This document shows, one piece after another, positions 1 through 12,500 of a stretch of DNA of 64,000 bases. Within the stretch, counting starts at the first letter, position 1. Every line of letters starts with the position of its first letter. Position numbers and translations under genes: made by a program. A model generated the notes under the pieces. That model saw only the letters and a list, made by a program, of their open reading frames with translations. It made no database searches and had not been told where the DNA came from. The DNA comes from Trichoplax sp. H2 (lineage: Eukaryota; Placozoa; Uniplacotomia; Trichoplacea): the NCBI GenBank assembly GCA_003344405.1, contig NOWV01000069.1:62001-126000 (forward strand), in the 5' to 3' direction.

Positions 1-31
1 TTCGCATAAGAATACCCAATTCTAACCTTAT

Positions 32-1200
32 ATGGAAAACTTTTCTTACATGCCGTTCCATTATACTGCATGCGGTGACTTGCTATCAATGGCTAGACCA
101 TCAATTGTAAATGATGCCAAAATTGATGTAACAGATAAAATTGGGTAAGTTTTGAATTAAAATCATCTATATTTTATCACTGGCTACTAGCAATTCCTAC
201 ATTTTCAGTAATTTTAATAGTAAAAATCCAGTTTAAAAATTTTAATGAATTGATACTAACTTATTTCTGATCTAGAATATTCCTTTGCGTCTTGCCTGTG
301 CTAATAGCTTTACAAATTTTAGTAAATTTATTAGTTGATCAAAACGCTGATCCAACATAGACCAATTATCGTGTTTAAACCTATCTGGATATTTGCATTG
401 AGACCTATCAGTCTAAATTAGGGTCTGTTACTTTAAAAGGATAGTTTTATTTTATGTGCACCAGGAGTTTCTGACGAGACTATAAAAGGCTGGTGCCTGA
501 AGATCCTTTTTAGTTAGTTAGTCGGTTAGATAGTTAACTAGTTTATCAATTGATATTTAATTGTAAAGATTATAATCTTGGGTGCCAAGATTTCTTCAGT
601 AATAAATGATAGTAAATCTCTGACTATCTCGTCTACACTATCTGTGACGCTATAATTATACCATAGTATTCGATCGTTGGAACTGAATTATTTGGTGATA
701 TAACTAATCTCACCTCTTTAAGTTAGTAAGTGACGTTCTCCGCAAGGATTGGTGTGTGTAGACTACTTTGTCACTATTGGTGTGTGACAGGGTCTAAAAT
801 TGTTAAGAGTAAATAGCAAGTTGCCTGTCAAAAGTATAGCTAACAGTTGTTTTACTCATGGCATAGATGCCTATAAATTTGATTATGAGTTGATTAACTC
901 TACCACCAAAAAAGTTTTGAAAAGTCGAGCTTATGATGGTTATTCCTCCATGGAAAGACTGATTGAAAATTACCAACTGTTGCTAAAGTCAGTAAATTCA
1001 CTAAAGAAAATTTTTGTTTCTTGTAAAATGAAATATCGATTATAACTCATAATCTCATTAAAGTTTTCGTTAAATTCTTGACTATTTAACAGGATGCTTC
1101 AGATAAATGTGCTATTCTTTCGAAAAATACTGTGGACGATTCCAAACAGGTCGATAAAAGAATTATGGTAGATTCTACTACAGTTGAAGCTAAAATTTAA
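32..1200 (+). CDS. putative small three-exon gene, unknown function (or 3' end of a larger gene)
   Basis: Model exons are 32-144, 847-991 and 1093-1200, giving 121 residues. Exon 1 opens at an ATG with an in-frame TAA just upstream (23-25) and ends at a consensus donor, GG|GTAAGT. Exon 2 follows an AACAG acceptor and ends TCA|GTAAAT. Exon 3 follows a TTTAACAG acceptor and ends at TAA 1198-1200. The phases fit (2, then 0) and all three pieces stay open, which is unlikely by chance in this AT-rich DNA. I do not recognise the product. It is polar, with no membrane segment or signal peptide visible; it begins MENFSYMPFHYTACGDLL and ends DSTTVEAKI. Intron 1 carries a solo LTR at 426-789. An alternative is that these are the last exons of a gene starting left of the window. 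This is inference from splice logic only, with no homology support. Confidence 0.42.
426..789 (+). mobile_element. solo LTR A (364 bp)
   Basis: The element begins TGTTACTTT, ends GTGTGACA, and is flanked by the exact 5-bp direct repeat GGGTC (421-425 and 790-794). It has a TATA-like TATAAAAGG near 482 and an AATAAATG poly(A)-like signal near 600, in the order expected for U3-R-U5 on the + strand. No internal retroelement sequence adjoins it, so it is a solo LTR left by recombination. It lies in the proposed first intron of the small gene at 32-1200 and leaves that intron's acceptor (845-846) intact. Confidence 0.85.
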
Positions 1201-2301
1201 GTACGAGAGATTTCTTTGAAAATTTAGGTAACATTTGATTTTCATTACTTGGAAAGCTTCCCAGAATATAAGCAACTCTAGAAAGTTAAAGATAAATATT
1301 TAGCCGTAAAGATAAAGCTTTTGTCTTAAAAGACTTCGCTAATATTCCCTGTCTAAATTATCAATCTTTCTGAAAATCCAATATAGACCTCAAATTTAAT
1401 AATTGTGCATTCATTGTACACTGAATGATCATATTGCAATTTCAGTATCTTTAGATTTATACCGTAAAAGCAATTTCAAATAGTGATTTAGTACAGTAAG
1501 AATAATAATAAGATATACGTGGATTCAATGGATATAATAAGTTTACAATTATACTTTATTCCAAAAGCTACAACAATTATTAATACAAGAATCACATGAA
1601 GAGGATTCTTTAAAGCCTTTATATTACTTTACGTGATGCACGTACACCTATAAATTTTAAAACTGTAGCTAAGTAAAACTATAGCCGAATTTTATCTGAG
1701 TTTTAGACAATTGGTGGACCGAGTTCGCATTATTTATTTAATGATAGTCGTTATAGCCTGTTATACACCTTCCTGAAGTTATCTTTTAAATAGATTTGAT
1801 CTAATTATGATGTTAAATGTAAACCATTAATATTTAAATAGATAATATGCAGTAAAATACTTAGTTGCCGAGAATTTATTACTTAAATTATTACAGCCAG
1901 TACTATACCGTAACTGGTTATAGTTGCCATACCTTATGCCGTATTAATTAATCTGACCCAAGCACAATAAATTTAATTGACTCTTTACTGAAGAATTGGA
2001 CATAGATTAGAAATGGTATGTTAATGTCTGGTAATAAATTGTACGATGCTAATTCCATTATTATATCATAACGCCAGTTACGCCCAGAACAAACTATTAC
2101 TGGTAATATCAAGACTAATGTTTTGAAATGTTCGAAAATTAATTACTAGAGTCCAAATTTTATTTCATTTTCTCCTACAGTACATCAGAAATTTTTACAA
2201 GTCTTCATATTGTTGATACTCCTAGTTTAATTAATTCTATTGATATCTGTCCTCTTCAATAATGCAATTTATTTTTGAACTTGAAGTTTTTAGCCATGCT
2301 A
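1201..2301. other. spacer upstream of gene 1, no gene seen
   Basis: Stops are dense in all frames and I see no exon. A short stretch at 1666-1690 (core TAGCTAAGTAAA, then CTATAGCCG) recurs at 34694-34715 and 49373-49395, the matching places before genes 3 and 4. This shows that the spacers were duplicated together with the genes. Confidence 0.5.
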
Positions 2302-2410
2302 CTATTTACTCTTTTATATGAAACAAAGGCAGTAACAAATTCAGGTAGCATCTGCATACGTAACAGCAGGAAGAGGAAATGAGCAAGAATGATACATTTA
2401 CATGAAGTTA
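2302..2410 (+). promoter_or_regulatory. conserved distal promoter block of gene 1 (degenerate TATA)
   Basis: This block aligns with 19108-19210 and 50078-50190. Shared elements in order are CTATTTA-TCTT, a TATA element (here TATATGAAA, TATATAAA in the others), AAAGGCAGTAACAA, GCATCTGCATA and AAGAATGATA-ATT. Conservation between otherwise diverged spacers and the position of the TATA element suggest the core promoter and first transcribed bases, about 1.2 kb before the ATG. No transcript data are available. Confidence 0.4.
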
Positions 2411-2679
2411 ATAAACATAGTCTCATTATAATTATAAATGATGTAACGTTATTCTTGAAAGATTTAGAATCTAACTGAATAGCCCTTCATATAGCATAAT
2501 TCGTAATTTATAATTCTCAAGCAAATAAGCTCTGACAATATAAAAGTATGATAGACAAATATATAAAACTAGGATTCAATTGTGTTTGAATGGTGGCTAT
2601 TATAATTCTAATCAATCAAATTGCGGCTGTATTTCTTATTTCTATGAATAAATAGTGCACATAGTAACTTCTGAAGAAG

Positions 2680-3140
2680 GAATTGATAATTTATTGATTA
2701 ATATTTAATCGATAAAATATTATATGTGCCCTATCAACAGATTAAAAATTAATCCATATATGGATTAAAGCTAAAAATTATTGTTTCTACAGATATTATA
2801 AATTATGTTAGCATTGGAAAGTGTATCAAAAATTTCGACATATTAGCTGATGTATAACATATGTATTTCACATAGTTATTACATACCTTGTAGATCACTT
2901 TTATAGACGAGAGCATATAGTAATATCTAAAAGTGGAATTAACGATATACAAATTGATATTTTATTCATAAATAAGAGCAACTACTCCGTCAATGGATTA
3001 CACTTTAATCCACATGCGGATTAGACGAGAAATTAAAATTTCTGCAGATATTATAAAGTAGAGTAGTATTGGAAAGTATATCTGTAATTTCCGACACCTT
3101 CACTGATGTATATTTCACATAGTTACTACATACCATATCG
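2680..3140. repeat. tandem duplication (two ~250 bp copies) of the proximal regulatory block of gene 1
   Basis: Copy 1 (about 2680-2895) and copy 2 (about 2935-3140) share, in order, a run with GATA and ATTGATA, a palindrome built on TAATCC/GGATTA, the TTTCT-CAGATATTATAAA block, TATTGGAAAG, TTTC(C)GACA, and TTTCACATAGTTA-TACATACC. Genes 2 and 3 have a single copy at about the same distance before the ATG, so gene 1 alone has doubled it. Confidence 0.65.
2749..2768. promoter_or_regulatory. 20-bp perfect palindrome with paired TAATCC sites
   Basis: TTAATCCATATATGGATTAA reads the same on both strands. TAATCC is the known core of K50 homeodomain factors (Otx, Pitx, Goosecoid class). The second copy, at 3006-3023, keeps both half sites (TAATCC, six bases, GGATTA). 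Before gene 2 the position holds TAATTCATATGTTGAATTA (19566-19584), and before gene 3 TAATCCATTTATGAAAT (from 34959). Binding itself is inference. Confidence 0.4.
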
Positions 3141-3544
3141 ATCGACTATAATTTATATTACATAAAAATTTGGCGATCATCGCCATTCTTTTGAAGGTTG
3201 CACTTTCGTCGGTCTGGATCACAATAATTATAATTGAATTAATTACTAGACCGTTGAGCGTATCTGGAGTGTAGAAAGTAGAAATTGAATTTCAAAGGAA
3301 GCATTTATATACGTCCAGCTATGCTAGTATAAGTATAAAAATTATCGTTCTGCTGATTAAAATCTGATTAAACACAGAACCGCCTTCTTTTAATTTTGAC
3401 TAATAAATTAGGAAATCGAAAAAAATAATTATACTTTCAAAGTCACGAATGATTTTAATTACCTGTTAATCGTTTACAAAATTATAGGAATTTTAAAATT
3501 AAACTGACACGAATGCTTACGATCTGTTTGACGGAAATACCAAC

Positions 3545-6500
3545 ATGAGGAAAGGATCCAAAATACAGACATTCGATCATAACAATAAAGACGAACCGAG
3601 TCGGCATGACATTGTCCGATCTAGTAGCAGTTGGTGGAAATTTCCAAGTTGGGAATCAAAGAAAAATCTGACTCGTTCTTCAGCTATCGAAAATGGCATT
3701 AATGTTAATTTTATTAACGTGAGAGAACAGCAGAAAAAGTCAAAAGCGACAACTGATTGTGCAGTGGATAGCTCATTAGTAAGCCTTAGTTCTGCTGCAG
3801 CGAATACTAAAGCACATGATTTGTATAAGGTAAGAAATAAAGGTTCGTTCACTGGGACTTATTTATCGATTTTTATCTTACCGACGAGAATAGGTGAAGT
3901 GCTAATATTAATAAATTATAGATAGTAACGAATTTGCTTCGTTGTTACAAGTGATAATCTGCTTTCATGAGCGACTAGTTGCAATTGACTTTCGAAGTGT
4001 TTAAATTCATAATTATATTTTAATTTTAATCAATCCCAGGTAATAATTATCGACTAAGGAGACATGTTTAGATACTAAATTCAGATCTCCTCTTTTATTT
4101 GTTTCTACTGAGATGTCTTTGAGTTTATGAGAGGTAATAAAGAGCTATAGGTTTCTTTTCTGAGATGTATTAAAATGAATGAAACGAATAATGAATTCGA
4201 CGTAACTATCTAACAATTTTAACCGAAACACTTTAACTTGTCCTACTTTTATCTCTTTCTATGTATTAAAATGCGCCAATATCTAGTCTGAAATAATCGA
4301 AGTGATATTTAAAACTATTTTACAGTATGTGTAATTATTTGTAGAATGAATGATATTAATATATAACACTGGAATTGCCCGATTAAAACGTTTGCCATCA
4401 ATTCTTATTCCCAAAATTATGAATTTAATCATTAATTTATAATGGTTTAATCAACTATAGTTTAGGCAAGGAAAAGCTAACTTCCTCTTGATGATGATAC
4501 TAATCCAGCAATTTTTTGACTGGAAAGATGAATTCGTCCATAAATAAATAGTAGACTTTCAACTAAATAGTAAGACTGATAATATTATATCGATAGCCAC
4601 CATACGATTATATTTGCAGTTTATAAATAATACAAAAGTCATTTTATAAACGAATGCACGTAGATCGGCTGCTTTAGATCAGAGTTGAATTTTTCTCTTA
4701 ACTGTATTTCATTCTACTTGGCATTTCTACTATGAGTACTATGCCTAATTAAACCATTGAGATAATCAGATACCTTGTGCTTCCTGCTGCCTTTACAAAT
4801 TTCGAAATAGTTGCTATAATCGTAGTTAATATTGACATACAGTATACAGTATATGATCTTGTAGGAAGATGTGCAAACAAAGAAATACATAATGATTGTA
4901 TTGGAAATCCAAATTCTTTCCATATCATGTAAGAAACAGCAATCGTTAAGACTTATACGATGTTGTCTGCATTTATACGTTCGTTATTACTAGGAACTTT
5001 TATAGTAGTATCGATAAATCAGTTTTACATATGGCCTTTGATATTATTCATGGACTAGACTTGATAAAATGATTCAGCATCTATTTTCATACAGTATGAG
5101 AAAAATTATTTAAAGAAAGATTTATCCACACTAGTTAAGAAAATTTTTGACTTTAAAATTGATAATAATTAATCAGCAAGGTAATCCAGCGGTATTATTA
5201 ACAATACGGCAAGATCAGCAAAGTAGGAAAATATTTGTTTACTGTATTCGTATATAGCATACCAGGCTAATTTACCAGATGAGATTTAAAATTTTATGTG
5301 TGATGAAATTAAACATGATAACAATAGGCTAGGCAAAATTTGATCGTTATAGTCGGCAAGACCTTGTAAAGAAACATTCTCAAGAATGATATTTCCAACC
5401 CTCCTCAGAAACTGTAAGGAAATGTGCTTACACTTTACAGCTTAATTAAAATATTGCGATTACTTTCTACAATTTTTATACACGAGCGCGAAAGATCAGC
5501 ATTAAACGAAATATTTCCGACCGACATTTCATAAGGAAATGAATTATGAAATATCACAAAAAGAAATGATCTTAATAAACTGTAGTTAAATTTTCCTCAT
5601 TCCGCTAACCCATCTCGTATCTCTATTTTATAAAAACAGTTCTTAATAGCTATGGCTTAAAATGTATAACAAAAATATATTTAAATGCTACAGTAAACCG
5701 CAATAAACCTTTCGCTAAATAATTATTGCGTCTATATAATTTCATATACAATTTTAAATTTATTAAACGCTACGTAGACTGAAGATCTCATTTTGTTTTT
5801 ACTGCCATGCCAGGTAGTACTATCTATTAGTAGACATAATTATATCCCGCTATTTTTATAGTTGTGGGAGGTGATAACTGTTAAGAGATAATAAGAGACC
5901 TTATTAAATGTTAATGTTATTAATTTTTGCAACAATGAATGCCTAAACTAATTACAATATCTTAGTAGATTTGCAGTATAACATTATAACAGTAGACTTA
6001 GTCGAAGTATCGCGATTAGCGTTCTTCCAATTAGTCAATGTTATAAATACTTGATATTTTCAAAATGAAGATGTTCGATTCCTAGTAATTAATTACGACT
6101 GGTAAAATACTGTTCTACGCGTATATTCTATGCTTCGATTATCAAACGAAATCAGTTAAATACCTTGAATCTAACTACCTTCATTATATGATGCTACTTG
6201 ATCTAGCTGAGATAGGATGCATTTTAAAATTTGATTATATAATATGATTAAAGTTGCTTTGTTACCTATACCAGCGAATTAGTAACTACTCCGCTCTAAA
6301 TTTGCTCCAGAACTATTACAACTATATCGTTTAAATATTATTAATGAACTTAACTAAAATTTGAATTCACTCAATATCGTGATGATCATGTTTTAATACT
6401 CAATTTCGACTTGATAGCTATAATTCACGTTTAAAATAATTGAGAAAACCTTTGCTCACTCCAACTCAAAATATTTTATAGTAATTTATCTGTCTTTGCG

Positions 6501-9500
6501 CTAAACTGAAATACTAGTAATACCTGAGTTTCAGCTACTTGACCAAATGAGAAATAGTAATTACGTGATAGTCTTTTCTGAACAGAGAAGGGAGATTTGT
6601 AGGATAAATAATGTTTGATTTTCTGGATTGTTGGTTTAACAGGCTCCATATCTCTAAAATATAGAAATTATTGTTTAATTCTATTTGTGCTTATAACTAA
6701 CTAAACAGTGGCCTCTCCTTTATTTTGTATTCCACATTTTAACGCAGTTCAATTTTGTCTATTGACTCCAGATTCGTAATTGTAGCTAATAATTCTCCGA
6801 ATTAAGCATCTCTTTATCTTTTTTATTTGCATAGCAGCTTTTCTCCTATTCGTAAATTTACCTCAAAGCGTGTCATCAAGAATAATTATATTGCTTCAGT
6901 TATCTAACATTCATAACTTTTCAGTAATTACATTTATTTTAAAACATCACTAGGAAAGATCTGTTCGTCTAGATAATAGGGATATATAAGTTAGCAAACC
7001 AAACCAGTATAGTTTACTATTCAATGTTTTAGTTATTGTAATTAGCTTATTTAGATTGCAATAGATTCGTGTTCCAAATTTTAATTTGTAATAAGAAATA
7101 CGCTAAAACTATTACAAAAAACTACGCTATGAGACTACTGTCAGGTTTGTCCTCCATAATATTAACCTACAGTCGGACTCTAAATATTAACGATATCCCG
7201 TCGTCACATTAGATAGCTAAACTTAAAGACATTATGCTTAAGAGTAATTAATAATAATCTGAGTCACTGATATAGAAGAAGAGAATTTATGTTGTCATGT
7301 AATTAACTGATTGTTAACTTAACGTGCAATCTTCATAATGAAAGCACATATCTTTGGCATACGCTATTATTTGGAATCCAAATCAATTGGGTATGATCAA
7401 TTCCCATTTTTTAAGTTCTCATCATCAATGATATCTTTGTCGATTATAAATTAATTTCCACTGTAGAAGAGAGTTAAGAAAATTTTCCAAAGAAATTAAG
7501 TAGAATTAAAGCCATGTTGCCACGCTACATCTAATCCACATTAACAACTGATTTGATATAAGATTATTACTATCATAGATTACAGAAGTTATACATTTGT
7601 CCTACTAATGCAAACTACTATATTGCAATGACCAGGCTATCAAAACTGGCTCGTTGGAAGAAATGCAAAATCTACTTACTCTCCACTATAATAATCGCAA
7701 TAATCGCAATGAAATTAACTCAGCCGATAAAGAGAATTCATTTACTTTTATGCATTACGCTGCAAGATATAATCGATCCGATGCTATACGTTGCTTGATC
7801 GACGTTGGTGCAGGTAATTTTTCAGATTTTTAATCAATTTAATATCATTTCGTAAATATTTTTTTATTATTTAGATGTTAACAGAAAGGGCGGCAAAGAT
7901 TTCATTACTCCTCTCCATGTTGCTGCTCAGTTTAACTGTCCAAATGCAGCTCAAACTTTAATTCAGTTCGATGCAACAATTTCTCAAAATTCTAAAACGA
8001 AAGAAAATCCTTTGCATTATTGCTGTAAATACGGAAATGAAAAAGTGGCTGAGGTATTTAAATGTTATAATTATAACAGCTTCCCTTAATTGTAGTTTCT
8101 AGCACATATCTATATAAGGCTTTTTGCTTTGCATGTTTTCACGCTGCTTTTAATATTTGCTTTTGAAGAAATTTCTCGTTTCTTATCCTATCATTAAACT
8201 TACTAAAATCAATTTGCTTGAAATTTGAATCTAAACTAGGTCATTCTAAGAGAAGCTGAAAGACTTAATATGACTGGAAAGATTGTTAATCAGCCTGATA
8301 GCGAATCTCACTGTCCTATTCATCTTGCAGCTTTGTATAATAATAAGAAAATGATTGATATTTTGGTAAGCCTATAATATGATTAAGCAAATAATTTGTA
8401 GCTAAAGACAGATAAAGATAGTATCACATGAAAGTTAGTAGTCTTCTATAACCAATGCCTCTTTCTATTTGACATTCTATTCGCTATACAGCTAACGTAT
8501 GCGGCAAGTATAGTTAGAAAGGATGTTAACGGTCAATTACCTTCTCATTTCGCGGCTGAACATAAGGATACAGCTATTTTGGAGCACCTACTCCAATACG
8601 GTAAGTTAAATTGATTCATACCTATTAGAAGAAATGATACTATCAGTTTAATGTTATTGATAGTATTAAATGCAAAGAATTTTCCAAACTATTCATTTAT
8701 AGCCAAAATGAAAGGTCACAACGACTATGTGATAATATCTAATAATGAGGGAGGTACAGCTCTTCATATTGCCGCCGATGTTGGTTCTGTTGTAGTAAGT
8801 ATATATGGTAATACCTTTGCCTGTTGTAATTTAATGCAATGTAGATGTACAGTTTAATCTAAATAAAGCATTGCATTTTTAAAACGTCATGCATTTGATC
8901 GATTAGGCAGCAGAAGTTTGCTTCAAGTACGGTGCAGAGATCGAAGCTCAAAATGTAAATTGAATTATAATTTTACGTAATTATTTATTTTAATTATGTA
9001 ACTAGTTAAAAATTTGAACAATTATCTTAAATCAGATCTATTGGTAAAAGATAGTATTATACTGTATATTTGATTGGAGTATGGAATTTACTCATAAGAT
9101 AAAAATTTCGACTACAATGATAACACATCAGATTTTTACTTGCTCGTTTATTCTACCAGCATGAACTATTAACACCTTTGCACATTGCGGCTGTAAATGG
9201 CAACTGCGAATTTGCCGAGTATCTCATCAGCAAAGGCGCCAAAGTTAACTCAAAAGACAATGACGGAAGAACTTCCTTACATTACGCAGCTTTGAGCAAT
9301 AATATTTCTTTAACCGAACTTTTAATCCACCAGGTACAGTCGTTAATGAAATTTCTTCAGTTAGTGTTAAATCGTTATACGATCGCCATTAATTCTAGTC
9401 CATTTTGACTCAATATTTAGGGAGCAGATATCGAAGCTCGCGATAACAGAGGCCAAACGCCATTACTTTTAGCAGTTATCAATGGATATACACCTGTCAT

Positions 9501-12500
9501 TAAGAAATTACTCGAATTAGGCGCCGATATTGCAACTACAGACTCTAATGGTCGACACTGTATGCATTATTTAGCTGAGAAAAGTGATGTTAGCACCATA
9601 TTAGCGGTCTTGAAAGTAAGCTAATGGCTGTATTGAATCCACTTGACTATAGAATTTAGTTGCAAATATTCTTTACGTTTATAATACTTCAAAACCATTA
9701 TGGTTATAAATAGAATGGAGGGAAAGAATTGGTAAATCAGCCTGACAACGAAGGTATCATTCCATCGCACATCGCAGCTATGAAAGGAACTATTACAGTA
9801 AGTTTTATGATAATCGAACTCGATATCCATTCCTATGTAATATATATATGATCTAACCATTAAGATATTAGTCATCATCGTAGCCACAATCCATACATTA
9901 GACATCATTTTTGTACGCTTGAATTCGTCTTCTTATATTAAACTAATACCTTGCAGACATTGTATCAGTTATATGAAAATGGTACTTCTTTGGACACTGT
10001 AGACGAAGAAGGAAATACGCTTTTGCACATAGCAGCCAAAGGCAATCATCGCGATACTGTTAAACTAATTTTACAAGCCACCAAAGCAAAAGATATTAAT
10101 ATTAGAAATGCATTTGGTCAAAAGCCTATCCATATTGCCGCTAAATATGGCCATAACCGTGTTGTTCATAATATGATTAGGAATGGTGCTGACATTAATA
10201 GCAAGTAAAAGTTTGTCAATTGAAATTATAGATTACCAGATTGATCTTGGCTAATGATTTTGACCGATAACACTTTTAGTAGATTTCAGATAACGAAGAT
10301 TTTTGATAAATTGTTAGAGACATCTATTCCTATTATCCTTTGCACTATGCTGCTAAAGGTGGATTTACAGCAGCGGTCCAATTGTTGATCGATAAAAATG
10401 CTAAAGTTTGCGTGTTAGATCGCTTTAATGTAAGTACTCTTAGCACATTCCCAACATATTAGAATAGTTTCAATAGACTGTTAAGGAGCAAAGCACCGTA
10501 CTCGCTAATTAAATAGATTTTGTTAGTATTTAGCTAATGGATCATATCGGTAAGTGATAATTGAAATTAAGAATATTAATAATGTCTAGATTGCCAGACA
10601 ACAAAAGGCATAATTGTATTTTGCAATTAATTAGTAGAGCCTATATAGATATTAATAATGGCGACACGTTAGAACCCGCTACGAACGCGCGATTATCGTG
10701 CAGAGCCTCAAGGGTCTAACTTGATATTTATTAGTTATTGCTAATTAAAGTTGTTTACGTGCTTGTATCTATAGTAAACTATATAGTTTATTAAGGCTTG
10801 TCCTCCTAAACAAATAATGTAAATCTTATATTGTCAAGTTACTATGTGTGCACCATAAATTTAATGGAATGGTATAAAAGGACGAGCGAATGCTCAGTTC
10901 CTGAGTTCTTTATCAGTTCGTGTACGAGAAGGCACTCGGCTTCTCTACTAATAACAGCTATACTAATCTTTTAGAACAGTCTTATCCCTGTGACCGAAAG
11001 TAGTAAAGAACTACCATACAGTAGATCTCCAGGTGTAGTGCAGCAAAGCATAAGTAATCTATTAGCTTAGTGTAGTAGTTCGCAACATAAGTTTGTGACA
11101 TAGACATTTAATTTAAATCTTTCTATGTTTTAGTTATGCATAGAATAAGATCATTCTTTCATATTAATTTTCTGCTACGTTATAAGAGATATCTTACTGT
11201 CACGAAGTAATTTTTAATAACTAATAGTGATCTTATTTTCATCAGATAACGTACTTGGGTATTTGTTGAAAAAAACTTTATCAATGTCTTTATTCCTACT
11301 TATATAGATAGATAACTGCATAGTCTTACAATATTGTGTACGTAACGAAAATAATGTTTATGCAAAGTGATTATAAAATTGACTACTTTTTCAATAAGGT
11401 TTAGGTTTAGTTTGTCTAAGAAGTGACTTCTAGTGTTTCCGTTGCTCCTGATTAAAAGAGATCGTCAATATTAGAGTCGTACTGTGGGAAGATGTCTGAG
11501 AGGACAAATCTGATAGCAGACTCAGTCTTTAGTTTCTGTATAATAGTTATACTTATTTCCTTGTTACTAATTTCGATATATAGCAAGTACATTTTATTGT
11601 AGAAATACAATATGAGCATATGCATATGACAACGCAAATGAAGATATTTACATTAGCCGAATTGCTAAACTTGCGTGTATGAGAATCTAGAGAATTTCTT
11701 TTACAACTATGAAAATGATCTAAAATTGAACTTGTCTTTACAGGATATTTTCTGACCCTTTTAAATTTATATGCCGTTTAAAATAACTGAAACTCCAAAT
11801 ATAATTATTTTTTAATCTGAAAGAATACTCCCCTGCACTTAGCATCAGCTAATGGATATCAAGAAGTAGTCAAAATATTGTTAGCAAATGGCGCCAAGCC
11901 AACAGCGATCAATAGTCAGGGTCTAAATTGTTTAGATTTAGCAATCGAAAATGATCGAACCGAAATTGGATTACAAATTATCCGCAGTAAATTGTAAGTT
12001 TCTAAATTTGCGGTTATTCTTTCACCAACAATTTTCCTTCTTGGCCCCATCGTTTTCTGAATTTACTATAGCTGGTGTAGTCAGAATATAGTTATCGAAA
12101 TATTTATCCCAAAATCTTAATTAATTGCACTTGTAGTTGGGAAAAAGCTCTAGAAAATAGAGAATTTGATGGACACACGCCAATGAAGAGACTTATTGAG
12201 AAACTCCCTATTGTTGCCAGTGTAAGTATAAATTGCGACAGGTTCATTTAATACTGTACATACACATGTGAAGTAATAGAAGCAGAACAATTTCTGGTGA
12301 AGTACATCGATTCCATACGAAATAATATCGGCAAAAGCATAACAGATATTTATTAAATTTTATTAGCAGTACTAATGTGTTATAAATTCTCTCTATGCAC
12401 TTGTACTTTAAATATAACGATGAGATATGTACTGATTACATCACAATCTAGAATCTGAAGATATTTTGTGATAGTACTGATATTTATAGTTCCTAAATAT

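Noticed and set aside
800-1045. Single-exon 81-codon gene starting at TTG
   Set aside because: TTG is not a plausible start in an animal. The open stretch is better explained as exon 2 of the three-exon model, spliced at 846|847 and 991|992.
3577-3852. Minus-strand open frame of 91 codons
   Set aside because: It is the antisense shadow of exon 1 of gene 1, with no homology and no splice partner.
4714-4923. Minus-strand gene inside intron 1 of gene 1
   Set aside because: AT-biased 69-codon frame, with no homologue at the same place in the other copies and no recognisable motif.
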